DNA of 64,000 nt from Nannobrachium achirus. Its lineage: Eukaryota > Chordata > Actinopteri > Myctophiformes > Myctophidae. The translations under genes were made by a program, and so were the position numbers. This document shows positions 1 through 10,070 of the stretch, in pieces (the stretch's first letter is position 1; each line of letters starts with the position of its first letter). The notes under the pieces are model-generated. The model saw nothing but the letters and a program-made list of their open reading frames with translations, had not been told where the DNA came from and did not search any database. The stretch is taken from assembly GCA_963921795.1 (NCBI GenBank), contig OY997651.1, positions 38,883,856 through 38,947,855 on the forward strand. The letters run 5' to 3'.

Positions 1-222
1 GTTTTGTTGTTGACAATTCCATTCCTGATTGGCTTGTAGGCTTTGAATTTGCACATGGCACATATGATGGATAACCTATTATGCAAAGACACGACTGACA
101 TATTTTACTACTTTATACTTAAGCAATCATGAAGAACGGTTTTATGAACAAAAATCCAGCACCCTGCTCTTGCTCAGCAGCTCCTTTTTTATTTGAGTTG
201 ACAACTTTATACTTAGATATAT

Positions 223-269
223 GGAAGTAGCCGATCTACAAGTTGTGAGCTTGTAGATCTGTTTTTTCC
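223..269. repeat. Hairpin module with minimal loop
   Basis: GGAAGTAGCCGATCTACAAG, then CTTGTAGATCTG with only GTTGTGAG between the arms. Confidence 0.6.
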
Positions 270-417
270 ACTATTAAAACATGTTTTTGAAAACATTTTT
301 CAACATGGAAACGATTATGACAAAATAACTTCCGATGATGTCTTATATTATAATTATAATAATTATGTCAGATAATTGTGATTAGACGATTATCTATTAT
401 GTAATAATTGTGACAGG

Positions 418-538
<121 letters not shown>

Positions 539-624
539 CTCACAGTTCTTTGAAATTTTCTCGACACGCTACATTGGCTGCAGCCATGTCCCATGACTCC
601 TTACACACAAACACCTCCTCTGCA

Positions 625-666
625 GGAGAGGAGAGGAGAGGAGAGGAGAGGAGAGGAGAGGAGAGG
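625..666. repeat. GAGAG pentanucleotide repeat
   Basis: About eight GGAGA units. Confidence 0.9.
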
Positions 667-723
667 ACTCATGTTAATAATAAAATAATAACATAATGAT
701 GAATGGAATCCATTACTTTTATG

Positions 724-780
724 TCCTGCCCAAGATTTAAACCCGGGCTAAAAGCCCTACCATTGAGCTACAAGGGCCAG
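724..780 (-). repeat. tRNA-derived repeat head
   Basis: The minus strand reads TTGTAGCTCAATGGTAGGGC, then CCCGGGTTTAAATCTTGGGC, with A and B boxes but a shortened anticodon arm. Confidence 0.45.
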
Positions 781-954
781 CTCTTGTGTGGAGCATGAGC
801 CTTCATGCAATACCTCATGTCAACCAGTAGGTGTCCTGCCAGAACAGCTAGAGCAGGTGGTGGACCAGCTCCAACCACCACAGCTGTTATATATAGTAGG
901 CTATTAATATGAACATAAAGATGGGTCTCTTTCTACTTGTGTTAACATAATGAT

Positions 955-1752
955 GATTGCGACCGTAAGGTCGCAGTTTAGTATGAAAACCTCCACCGGC
1001 CGTCCGTCGGTCACATGTGCGGTCGACCGCACGTCACACGTGCGGTCGACGTGTGATGAGGTCACGATGAGTCATCTATGCCCAAATATAGATTTCTAGG
1101 TCAGATGGCCCATAGAGTTTGTGATGTCAAACCTAGCAACCCAATATAAACAAACCTGATGTCAGACCTGAAGTATCCTTTTATACCCATATATGGAGAT
1201 ACAGAGATCTCCATATATGGGCATATTAGAAAGCCCATATATGGGCATATACGGATGACATCAGGGATATCCATATATGGGCATAAAAGGGACAAGGGCT
1301 TACAGTTAAGAGATCTCCATATATGGGCATATCAGAAAGCCCATATATGTTCATATACTGATGACATCAGGAATATCCATATATGGGCATAAAAGGGACA
1401 AGGACTTACAGTTAAGAGATCTCCATATATGGGCATAAAGGGACAAGGACTGTTACAGTAGATATAGAGATGTCCATATATGGGCATAAATGAACAAGGA
1501 CTGACAAACACTGAGATCTCCATATAACCTATGGGAATATAAGGGACGAGGACTGTCAGCTTGTAGACCTATTTTCTAAATATTGTTGTACATTAAAAAC
1601 TTGAAATGGGTCGTTCTGCATAGTACTTGGGATTTGTTGATGTAAATGTTCACATAGAGTGTAATAATTGGTAAAACAAACTTTTGGCCTATTTGTGGAG
1701 ATAAGCCGACCAACGGTCGCTTATCTCCCGATTAGGGAGTCTTACTGGTAAA
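955..1752. mobile_element. Repeat element with terminal hairpins, carrying a CArG-box array
   Basis: Left end TGCGACCGTAAGGTCGCA is a small hairpin. The right end has ACGGTCGCTTATCTCCCGAT and TAGGGAGTCTTACTGG. Related copies at 21225-21556, 42645-42790 and 46674-47080 share one or both ends. Confidence 0.55.
1185..1530. repeat. Tandem repeats with CCATATATGG boxes
   Basis: CCATATATGG, a perfect consensus CArG box, occurs at about 1190, 1211, 1233, 1270, 1316, 1377, 1422 and 1471, with worn copies between, in units GATCTCCATATATGGGCATA. Confidence 0.8.
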
Positions 1753-1873
1753 ATAATGTTAAAACAATGATAACAGCGATAAACGGCAGTATTATACCTA
1801 TGCCGCTGCCTGTGGGGAGGGACATTTTAACAACTCCCAACTCCATGCTCATCCTGAATTTCATTGGTGGACC

Positions 1874-1874
<1 letters not shown>

Positions 1875-1965
<91 letters not shown>
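1875..1965. repeat. AG microsatellite
   Basis: Uninterrupted (GA)n of about 90 bp. Confidence 0.95.
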
Positions 1966-1968
<3 letters not shown>

Positions 1969-2495
1969 TAGAAGTAGAAGTAAAAGTATATTGAACATTG
2001 AATTACTACAGTAAAGTAAAAAAAATACCTCCTAATTGTACTTGGCAGCTCAATAGCACAACAAAATGTTCCTTTATTGCAGGGAGTGAACACTGCAGCA
2101 ATCAACAAACAAACAATTTCAGTGATTTACATAAACATTTCCCCAATCAAAGTCTTATTTTAAGGGTGCATGGGATTCTATAGCTAATGGTTGTCAAACA
2201 TTTTCATGTCAAGGACCTCTAAATTAATAATGTAGTTGACAGTGGACCCCCATATGAAAATACGTTCTGCCAGGGACCCCCTGAAGAGAATACTGGTGTT
2301 AAAGAAATAAAATAAAAGAATTTAAAGCTGTGACAGTCCTGTTGATAATGTCTTCGGGCTTTGTACAAAACCTTTCAGAAAACAGGATAAAAAGAACCTG
2401 GGTTTGTGACACGCTGTGATAGTGTAGATCTACTATTCTTGAATAGCTTAAGCATAACATTTGGTTAAAGGTTTATTTATTTATTATGACGCTAT

Positions 2496-3000
2496 TGATA
2501 AGATTAAAATGTTTAATATGGTATAGATATCATTTTCAGTGTTAAAAGTCAATGCCATGATGTTTTGAACAAATAACTAACGCAGGAGAATGACGCTGAG
2601 AGATGCCAATCAGGTCAAAATGCCCAGGACACTGGATAACGAATTGATAATGCCAATCCATATCTGGCCTTGTCCTTCTCTTTACTGGGCCCACGACAAC
2701 ATGAAAACATCTGATATCTATTGTTATGTTCTACATTGTTATTTTCTATTGGCCAATGAAAGTCTTCTATGCTGTGTACACTCAACTATATATGTGAAAT
2801 TATTATGCTTTGTACGGAGAGCTACGATGGGTGATTTTGCTCTACTGTACTTGTACAGTACAATTTAAACTGACTATATTTTCAATACAACTTATCAAAA
2901 AACGCATATTCCCCGGTGTGGTCTCATTCATTGTGTGGAGTACTTTATTATGGTTGGGGAAAACTGTTTATCCATATGGAATATGATCCAAATTCCATCA
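2496..3000 (+). repeat. 5' LTR
   Basis: 505 bp. It differs from the 3' LTR at a few bases around 2589-2610 and lacks a short TA-rich insertion near the end of the LTR. The high identity implies a recent insertion. Confidence 0.85.
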
Positions 3001-3264
3001 AATGGTCCATTCGATTGCCGGATTAGCTCCGAGGAGATATTGGGGACTCAACTTTGTTGGACTCATTTTCTTCTCCGCTGCTAGAACCAGTTACGGATTT
3101 CTACTGATTTGATGTTTATGGATTCGATACAGCTGGACAGTTTGTTTTGGAATCCCACTTCGTTCATCTCTGCTAGTAACAACCAGCCGAGGATATTATC
3201 AGACGTTTCCCCTGCAAGCAAACTAGCTTTTATTTCATCCTCCACCTACCCGACCAGCTCCAAA

Positions 3265-3606
3265 ATGGGAAATGCACAGGGAGGCAGAAAACACCTGCCG
3301 AAATCTAAACAACCTTTTTACAAACGGAACAACACCTTTGAGTTTGAAGCGTCTCTTCAAAGCTTGGAGAATGAACTGATAACAGCTTTAATGGCTAAGA
3401 TAGACAATGAGGAAATGAAACAGGTTGTTTCTAGGTGCCCCACAATTGCACCATTTTTGCCCATATGGAGAAAGGAATTCGGATATGATGACTCTCTCCC
3501 ACATGTTTTTTTCCTCCTGCGCGCGGAGAAATTACCATGGGACTTGAGAAGTGTGTATAAAGCACACAGTGTAAGTTTTGATTTTATTCATGCCTTTTTG
3601 GACTGA
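3265..3606 (+). CDS. Unrecognised reading frame inside LTR element, possible gag start
   Basis: ATG at 3265 in a good context (CAAAATGG) opens a frame beginning MGN, a possible N-myristoylation signal. The charged helical sequence contains VVSRCPTIAPFLPIWRKEFG. It ends in a stop at 3604; a consensus donor GTAAGT at 3571 would end an exon after 102 codons in phase 0. An in-frame upstream ATG at 3109 gives 165 residues but looks less natural. Its place 265 bp after the 5' LTR suggests a gag matrix-like start. I do not recognise a specific family. Confidence 0.45.
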   Translation: MGNAQGGRKHLPKSKQPFYKRNNTFEFEASLQSLENELITALMAKIDNEEMKQVVSRCPTIAPFLPIWRKEFGYDDSLPHVFFLLRAEKLPWDLRSVYKAHSVSFDFIHAFLD

Positions 3607-6600
3607 AAATCACAGATGGGTCAAGTACTTAAAGATTTGTACCTGCTGTCTTAAGAGTCTAGCTAGCTCTTAACACAGCTGCGTTTTTATTGTTTAATGT
3701 TTTGTAGTCTAGTTTTATCGCTTTTTGTTGCACGAAGGAGTAACAGAATAGAGACTGAGGTTTCCTATTCTGAAGACATAGCAGCCGTTTGGCCACGGAG
3801 ATTGCATGTCAATAGTTGGTGTATCAGTACGAGACTTATAAAGTTAGATTTCATGTATACTCCAGAACGGCTGCGGTTTCAAGTTCTGAGAAGAAATCTT
3901 TTGTGTTGAGCCAGAACATATTCTTGTTCTGAAGAAGTCTTTTTGGCCAGTACGGTACCCAATACGGCTGATTAGAGCCACTTAATCACATAAGAAATAG
4001 CGTGGTTATTTTAATTGGTAGATTTCCTTTATGTTCCAGAACAGAACGTTCTGACGGAAATCTTTATGCTTTACGCTTACACGTCTTCGTTTTCGTCTCA
4101 GTCTTATCTTATTTTATTTACTTTTTATTTCCGTCTCAGGCGACTCTGAGATGTTGAATACAGGAGCTTTTTATCTCAGCGCTCCCAAGAACATTTTTAA
4201 GAAACATGACCATTCAAGCTAAAAAAGCCCCCTGCTCCGAGAAGCAGTGTTTTTATCGTGTAAAACCTGGACCCACACGGATGAGATGTTAATACCCTGA
4301 CCCAATCATTTCCTGGAACATTTCAATGGATATGTGCGGAGCTGCGGAGAAATCGGACATTATTTGCCACTGGATGCCTTTCACTCACAACGCGATGGGA
4401 CGCGTTGTGAGCTTGTAGATCTGCAAACCTCATTAGGAAGGAACAGACAACGCAAACAATGTTTTCTGAAGGGCTTGACAATGCCCCCCCCCCCCAGCCC
4501 AACCTGGCTGGCACTGCCTTTCACAACGCGATGGGGCGCGTTGTGAGCTTGTAGATCTGCTACGTGACTTTCATGGATTACAATGTCCCGAAAAGAACAA
4601 ACACTCTTTTGACCCTGGGGACGCCCCGAGATAATGGTACTATATATTTTGTTTACTTTTGACTAAGTACGACTTCTGAGATAAAAAAAAAAAAATCAAG
4701 TTCTGACTGACAAACCCATGTGTTAAATGTTTTTGATATATTATCTGTCTAATCATCTCTAATCCAATTTTCCTCCCCTGGTTACATTTCGGTTTGTCTA
4801 TTATGAAAGCAGGAAAATCAAACCAAGTATGAAGTGAGCGGTGCTACTTCTGTGTACAATACGGTACAATATGTGCTTGGCTTATGCTGCTTGCTTGCTC
4901 AATGCCTGCTGCTCGCGTGAGCTGCTTACGCTGCTTATAGGCTGGCACGGCCTATGTGTTATTTTATTGTTTTATTTTGAAAAAAAACTTGAGGGGATTG
5001 CTGGAATGGCTCGATAATCTGTTTTTATCTCATTTTCCTGATTTTATTTTGAGAGGCCACAAGCATTTTTACTCTGTGTTTGACATATGCTCTCTCTCGA
5101 AAAAGGGGTCTCACTTTCTTTTTCTCCCTCTGTTCTACCCACTTGCCCGGTTTACCTCCCTGTCTGAATTATGTGTACATATGACCTTTGGATAACAATG
5201 CACTGGGGTTATATTTGAATCTGTCTTTGGTTTTTCTCCCTCTGCCTTAATTATTTTTTTTCAATGACAGGTGACAGGGATTATTTTTACTTAAGTTATT
5301 TCATTATTATGACAGGATGGAATCGACTTGGATAGACAGGTATAGTGGAAACTCCACTACACTCGCTAACCAACTTGACTGACTGACTGACTGACTGACT
5401 GACTGTTTTATTTCAATTTTATTTTTAACGGGTTTTCTTCTGTCCTTCTGTTTTGTCGTGAAAGACACTATTTCCTGTAACAACTGAACGCTGGCTGACT
5501 TGTTGAGATTGTTTTCATTCCTTTCAAAACACAACAAAAAACAACTGATAGTGTGCCTGTCTGCTGGAAGACAGGCCTTCAAGGTTAGAGGGTCTGTGTG
5601 TGTGAGATTTATTATTAATGTCAACATCCCCCAACCAACTCAAAATAGATCCTCAATTATTTAGTAATCCTTTTCTGTTAAACCACATTTTAGGGACATG
5701 TACCAAAAACGTTACTTTCACCAATATTTGCCGAAATCCATCTTTAACACGTAAACTGCAGTATGGGTTAAAGATGGAAGAGGCCTATCAGTTTATTTTG
5801 GGTAATCCTTCATTCTCTTTACTCGAGTAAAGGTACTTAAGTTACTTACTCCCCAGCTGCCGACTGCAGGCGGGGACCTTGTTCAGAATATATAACAAAA
5901 AAACAAAAACAACTAGTCAAATCCCACAATTATTACGACTCTATTGACAGCTTATACAGTATTACACATATGGAAAAAAAAAGAAAAAAAAGAATGACAT
6001 TATGATTATGTTATGTGTTTCTATTTCATTTTTCTTATTTTATTTCTTTAAGTTTCATTCATTTTCTGGTTTTCTAACCATTTTAATAGTTTGGTAAATG
6101 CTTATCTTGTTATGATACACTTCCCCCCTCACAGGCTTGGAAGCTCACTCTAACTCTGACAGTGAGCAGAATCACTGTACGTCTGTACACTTGACAATCT
6201 GTTTCCCATTTGACCATATTTTACAATTTTTGTCACACCCAATTTTTGTCTGTGCCAAACGGGAGGGAATGTGTTTGGAGAATGAAGGAGAATTTCATAT
6301 TTTTTCATTTTTAATTTATTTTAATATCTTTCCATTTTAACTTCTTTCATATTTTCATTTTCTGAATTCATATTTTATTTTCTGATTTCATATTTACATA
6401 TTCCACTACATTTTCATCTCATTTTATTTCAGAATATATATATATTTCATTCTGCTTAACCCTGTTTAAATCTGTTTCCCCCTAACAGAACAAACTTATT
6501 ACAATTAGACACAAACCGTGTCCCTTGGTGATGTAAAACAAATCAAACCTTTCTATACATAAATACACCCAATGGTCTTAACCTCCAAGTAATTCTGATG

Positions 6601-7027
6601 TTTATTTTATTTTTCAGATTAATTGACTTATCTATGACAGACGGTCCATATCTCTTCCCATGATCTGTGACGAAGGATCATTTTTCGTGAGTACGAGGAT
6701 TCAAGTCACATGAGTTCCTATATCATTTTTGTTAATATTTACAGCTGTCTTGTCACAACATACAACTCTCTTATTTTGATAAGATCTCATAGCCTCGTCT
6801 TGGAAATGTTAAATACTGAAATGTCATATTTGGTTATAAAACCTTACTGAAATGATGAGGACAGAGGTCCTACCTTACTGTTGTGGAGTCAAAAAGTCCA
6901 CCCTGGCGAAGGTCATAGGTCAAGCAAGGAATGGACCATGACCGCTCCACCACACTAATCAAATTTTTAAAATTCTACATTCGTCAATCTCAGGTGAGGC
7001 GACTTCACCAAACAAATCAAAACGTAA

Positions 7028-7092
<65 letters not shown>

Positions 7093-7694
7093 TATATTCT
7101 CTTTCATTAAAGGCACTCTTTGTAGTGCATCCCACCATCAACCCAGGTGAGGCTGTGAAGAAACTTTGGAAAGATTCTAAATTTAGTGATAAAGTTTGTC
7201 ATGGTGCGACAGGACAATGTTTGTTATTGATGGATCAAAGGTTTCCTTTTTCTATCAATATATTTTAAGGAACGTGTGATTTTCTCCTCTCTCTCATAAA
7301 AATATTCTAACTCATGTTAACTAAACTTAAACAGGCCCCAAATTAAACCGGCCTTATTTGAGAAAATATCCTTGGTTTAATCTCAGACTGCCCTTTGACG
7401 CACTCCCCCTAATGATTCCAAAATATACAGTCCTGTATCTTTCATTGTCAAAATATTTTTACCTTTGATTGTATTCTGATTTAAATACCTTTAAAAAGAC
7501 TTAAATACCTTTGGAAATATACAGTTCTTTTGACTCTCCTCTTTAAAACTTAAAGCTATCGAAATGTGTTTGACTTAAATTGTGCAATTATCATGTTCTG
7601 TTTCAAATACCTTTAAAAAGTTTAACCCATGTTTTCTTCCCTTGTTTATGTTCCTTTGACCCTTTAACACTTCAAATGCTATCTCACGGGGGAT
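3607..7694. other. Interior of LTR element, no gene recognised
   Basis: Short broken frames only. Contains two half-hairpin modules (4380-4425 and 4515-4560, each with GCGTTGTGAGCTTGTAGATC), a GACT repeat (5370-5406), AT-rich sequence and a TA repeat at 7032-7090. Confidence 0.6.
7032..7090. repeat. TA microsatellite in LTR element
   Basis: (TA)n of about 55 bp. Confidence 0.9.
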
Positions 7695-8222
7695 TGATAA
7701 GATTAAAATGTTTAATATGGTATAGATATCATTTTCAGTGTTAAAAGTCAATGCCATGATGTTTTGAACAAATAACTAACGCAGGAGAATGCCGCTGAGA
7801 TGCGCCAATCAGGTCAAAATGCCCAGGACACTGGATAACGAATTGATAATGCCAATCCATATCTGGCCTTGTCCTTCTCTTTACTGGGCCCACGACAACA
7901 TGAAAACATCTGATATCTATTGTTATGTTCTACATTGTTATTTTCTATTGGCCAATGAAAGTCTTCTATGCTGTGTACACTCAACTATATATGTGAAATT
8001 ATTATGCTTTGTACGGAGAGCTACGATGGGTGATTTTGCTCTACTGTACTTGTACAGTACAATTTAAACTAAATTATATATTATTATAATTATATATATA
8101 TTTTCAATACAACTTATCAAAAAACGCATATTCCCCGGTGTGGTCTCATTCATTGTGTGGAGTACTTTATTATGGTTGGGGAAAACTGTTTATCCATATG
8201 GAATATGATCCAAATTCCATCA
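7695..8222 (+). repeat. 3' LTR
   Basis: 528 bp. Matches 2496-3000 almost base for base, with an extra TA-rich stretch near 8070-8100. Followed by the target duplication GCTAT. Confidence 0.85.
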
Positions 8223-8523
8223 GCTATATTAACAAATTATTTCATTGAGGACCCCCTGTGACACCTGTGTCCCCGGACTTCACTTTAAGAACCACTGCTT
8301 ATAGCTTATCCAGCTGTTGGACAGAAACCTGGTACAAAACTGCAACTGGGTTCCAGTAGTATTCACAGGAAGTGTTCATACAGTACTTTTCATTGATTAA
8401 ACATTTATAAAATAAATACAAAAAAACTGCCACTTTTGCACAACAGTGATAGGACAAAGTATAAAATGGAGCATAGATTTAAGGAATAAAAACATAACAA
8501 GACTAGAAATACTGTTCCTACGA

Positions 8524-8840
8524 AACAGTGTGGGCTCGCTCGTGACTATATTCTGAAGCGTGCCAACTGTCTTTTGTACTGTCTGCGACGGAACTCACTA
8601 TATAAATAACTGCCTTTATACTGTCTGCGACGGAACTCACTATGTATAAATAATGAAGATAACATAGTGTTCTCGCCTTTCAGGCGAGCCCACAACAATA
8701 ACTAAAATAAAAACTCGTAATCATTGGCTAAGGGCCCTGCCTTTGTACTGTCTGCGGCAGAAATATGCGGCGGAACTCACTATATATAAATAATGAGGAT
8801 AACATAGTGTTCTCGCCTTTCAGGCGAGCCCACAATTAAA
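8524..8840. repeat. Duplicated repeat with CTCGCCTTTCAGGCGAG hairpin
   Basis: Two direct copies (about 8620-8695 and 8740-8835) share CGGAACTCACTAT, GATAACATAGTGTTCTCGCC and CAGGCGAGCCCACAA. Confidence 0.6.
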
Positions 8841-8954
8841 TACAAGGTTTCTACCTGAAAGCAAGGATATAGTGCTATTCTGTTTCAACAGGGACTAACA
8901 GCTAAAATACAAGAACGCTCGCCCCAAAACACACTCGCCCAAGTTCAAATGTGG

Positions 8955-9170
8955 CGACCTCAGAACCACCAGGTATTCCTAAATGTAACCTCAGTAAAAC
9001 TACACCTAAACGTAACATTATTCCTAAACGTAACGTCAGTAAAACTATGCCTAAAACGAACATTATTCCGAAGTGTAAACTCAGTAAAACGGTGACAAAA
9101 AACATAACCTTATTCCTAAAAGTAACCCCAGTATAGCTAAGCCTTACCCGAAACGTATTCCTAATTATCC
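8955..9170. repeat. Degenerate tandem repeat
   Basis: Units built on CCTAAACGTAAC and CAGTAAAAC alternate about ten times; the frames over it are chance. Confidence 0.6.
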
Positions 9171-9499
9171 TCACTAAAACGAATACAAGAATACAAGAAA
9201 CATGGGCGTGTTTTGTGAGAGAGCGTTCCGGGTTACCAACTGCTATAAAGCTAAAATGTGTGATATCCTATCGGCTGGAAAACAGGGTAAAAGCAGCCAC
9301 TTGGCTCAGGAGGAAGAGAGACATGAACTTAAGGTTCTCGGTTTCTCGGCTTTGTGTCGACGGTGTCCTTGAGCAAGACATCATCGGAAGCAAGACATTG
9401 CTTCTGATGAGCAGGTTGGTGCTGTGAATGGCTACCTCTGCCATTGGTTTGTGTGAATGGAACGCTTTGCAACAGACGTGGAAGAAGTGCTCACAAGTT

Positions 9500-9922
9500 A
9501 AAGCATTAATAGTATTCAAAATGCACTTGATTAAAAGTACAAAAGTATTGTCATTAAAATAAGCTTAAAGTACAAAAAAGTAAAAGTAGCCATTATGCAG
9601 AATGTATACAAATCTTCTGAAACTAGCAGATTTACAAGCTTCGCAAAACAACGCATTGTGAGCTAATTTAGATCACTATTTTCAAATAGCCAAAATACTG
9701 TATAGGGCTGAAGTGGTTAATGTATGTTTTGTAATAATAATCCAAATCTACAAGTACAAAGTAACTAGTAACTAAAGTTTTGAAGTAATGTATAGTGAAA
9801 TAAAAGTAGGCCTACAATATAGTTGCCTGAGATGTAGTGGAGATGTATTGAAAATATGGTAAAAGTACCTCAAAATTAGGTACAGCACTTGAGTACATGC
9901 ACTTAGTTACCTTCCACCACTG
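9500..9922. mobile_element. hAT-type miniature element (CAGTGGTG family), old copy
   Basis: Repeated AAAAGTACAAAAGTA and right end AGTTACCTTCCACCACTG. Worn hairpin module at 9620-9682 (GCAGATTTACAAGCTTCGCA). Confidence 0.6.
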
Positions 9923-10070
9923 ATCATGACACATACATCATTTTTACTGGAATACAATCATTTAACCATCGCTACATGTCAGTTGCAATGCATACAAATA
10001 TACTAAAACATTGTTTGGGGGGGTTCGTATCAAAAGTGAAACGGAAAAGCTCCCTCTCCACTCCCTACAC

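Larger units (their letters stand above)
2496..8222 (+). mobile_element. LTR retroelement with two near-identical LTRs, no pol recognised
   Basis: Two direct copies (2496-3000 and 7695-8222) start TGATAAGATT and end AATTCCATCA, fitting TG...CA LTR ends. GCTAT occurs directly before the left copy (2491-2495) and after the right copy (8223-8227), a 5-bp target duplication. A purine run CACGGGGGA lies just before the right LTR. The 4.7-kb interior holds one gag-like start exon or frame (3265), AT-rich sequence, a TA repeat and half-hairpin modules, but no recognisable protease, reverse transcriptase or integrase. Strand is assigned from the purine tract position. Likely a non-autonomous element mobilised in trans (inference). 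Confidence 0.85.

Noticed and set aside
2590-2868. 92-codon frame present twice (also 7789-8067)
   Set aside because: Both copies lie inside the LTRs; the identity reflects LTR duplication rather than a conserved gene.
3001-3020. Primer binding site AATGGTCCATTCGATTGCC after the 5' LTR
   Set aside because: It starts near TGG as expected, but the complement does not match any tRNA 3' end I can name.
8902-9174. Minus-strand 90-codon frame
   Set aside because: It lies on a degenerate tandem repeat of CCTAAACGTAAC units.
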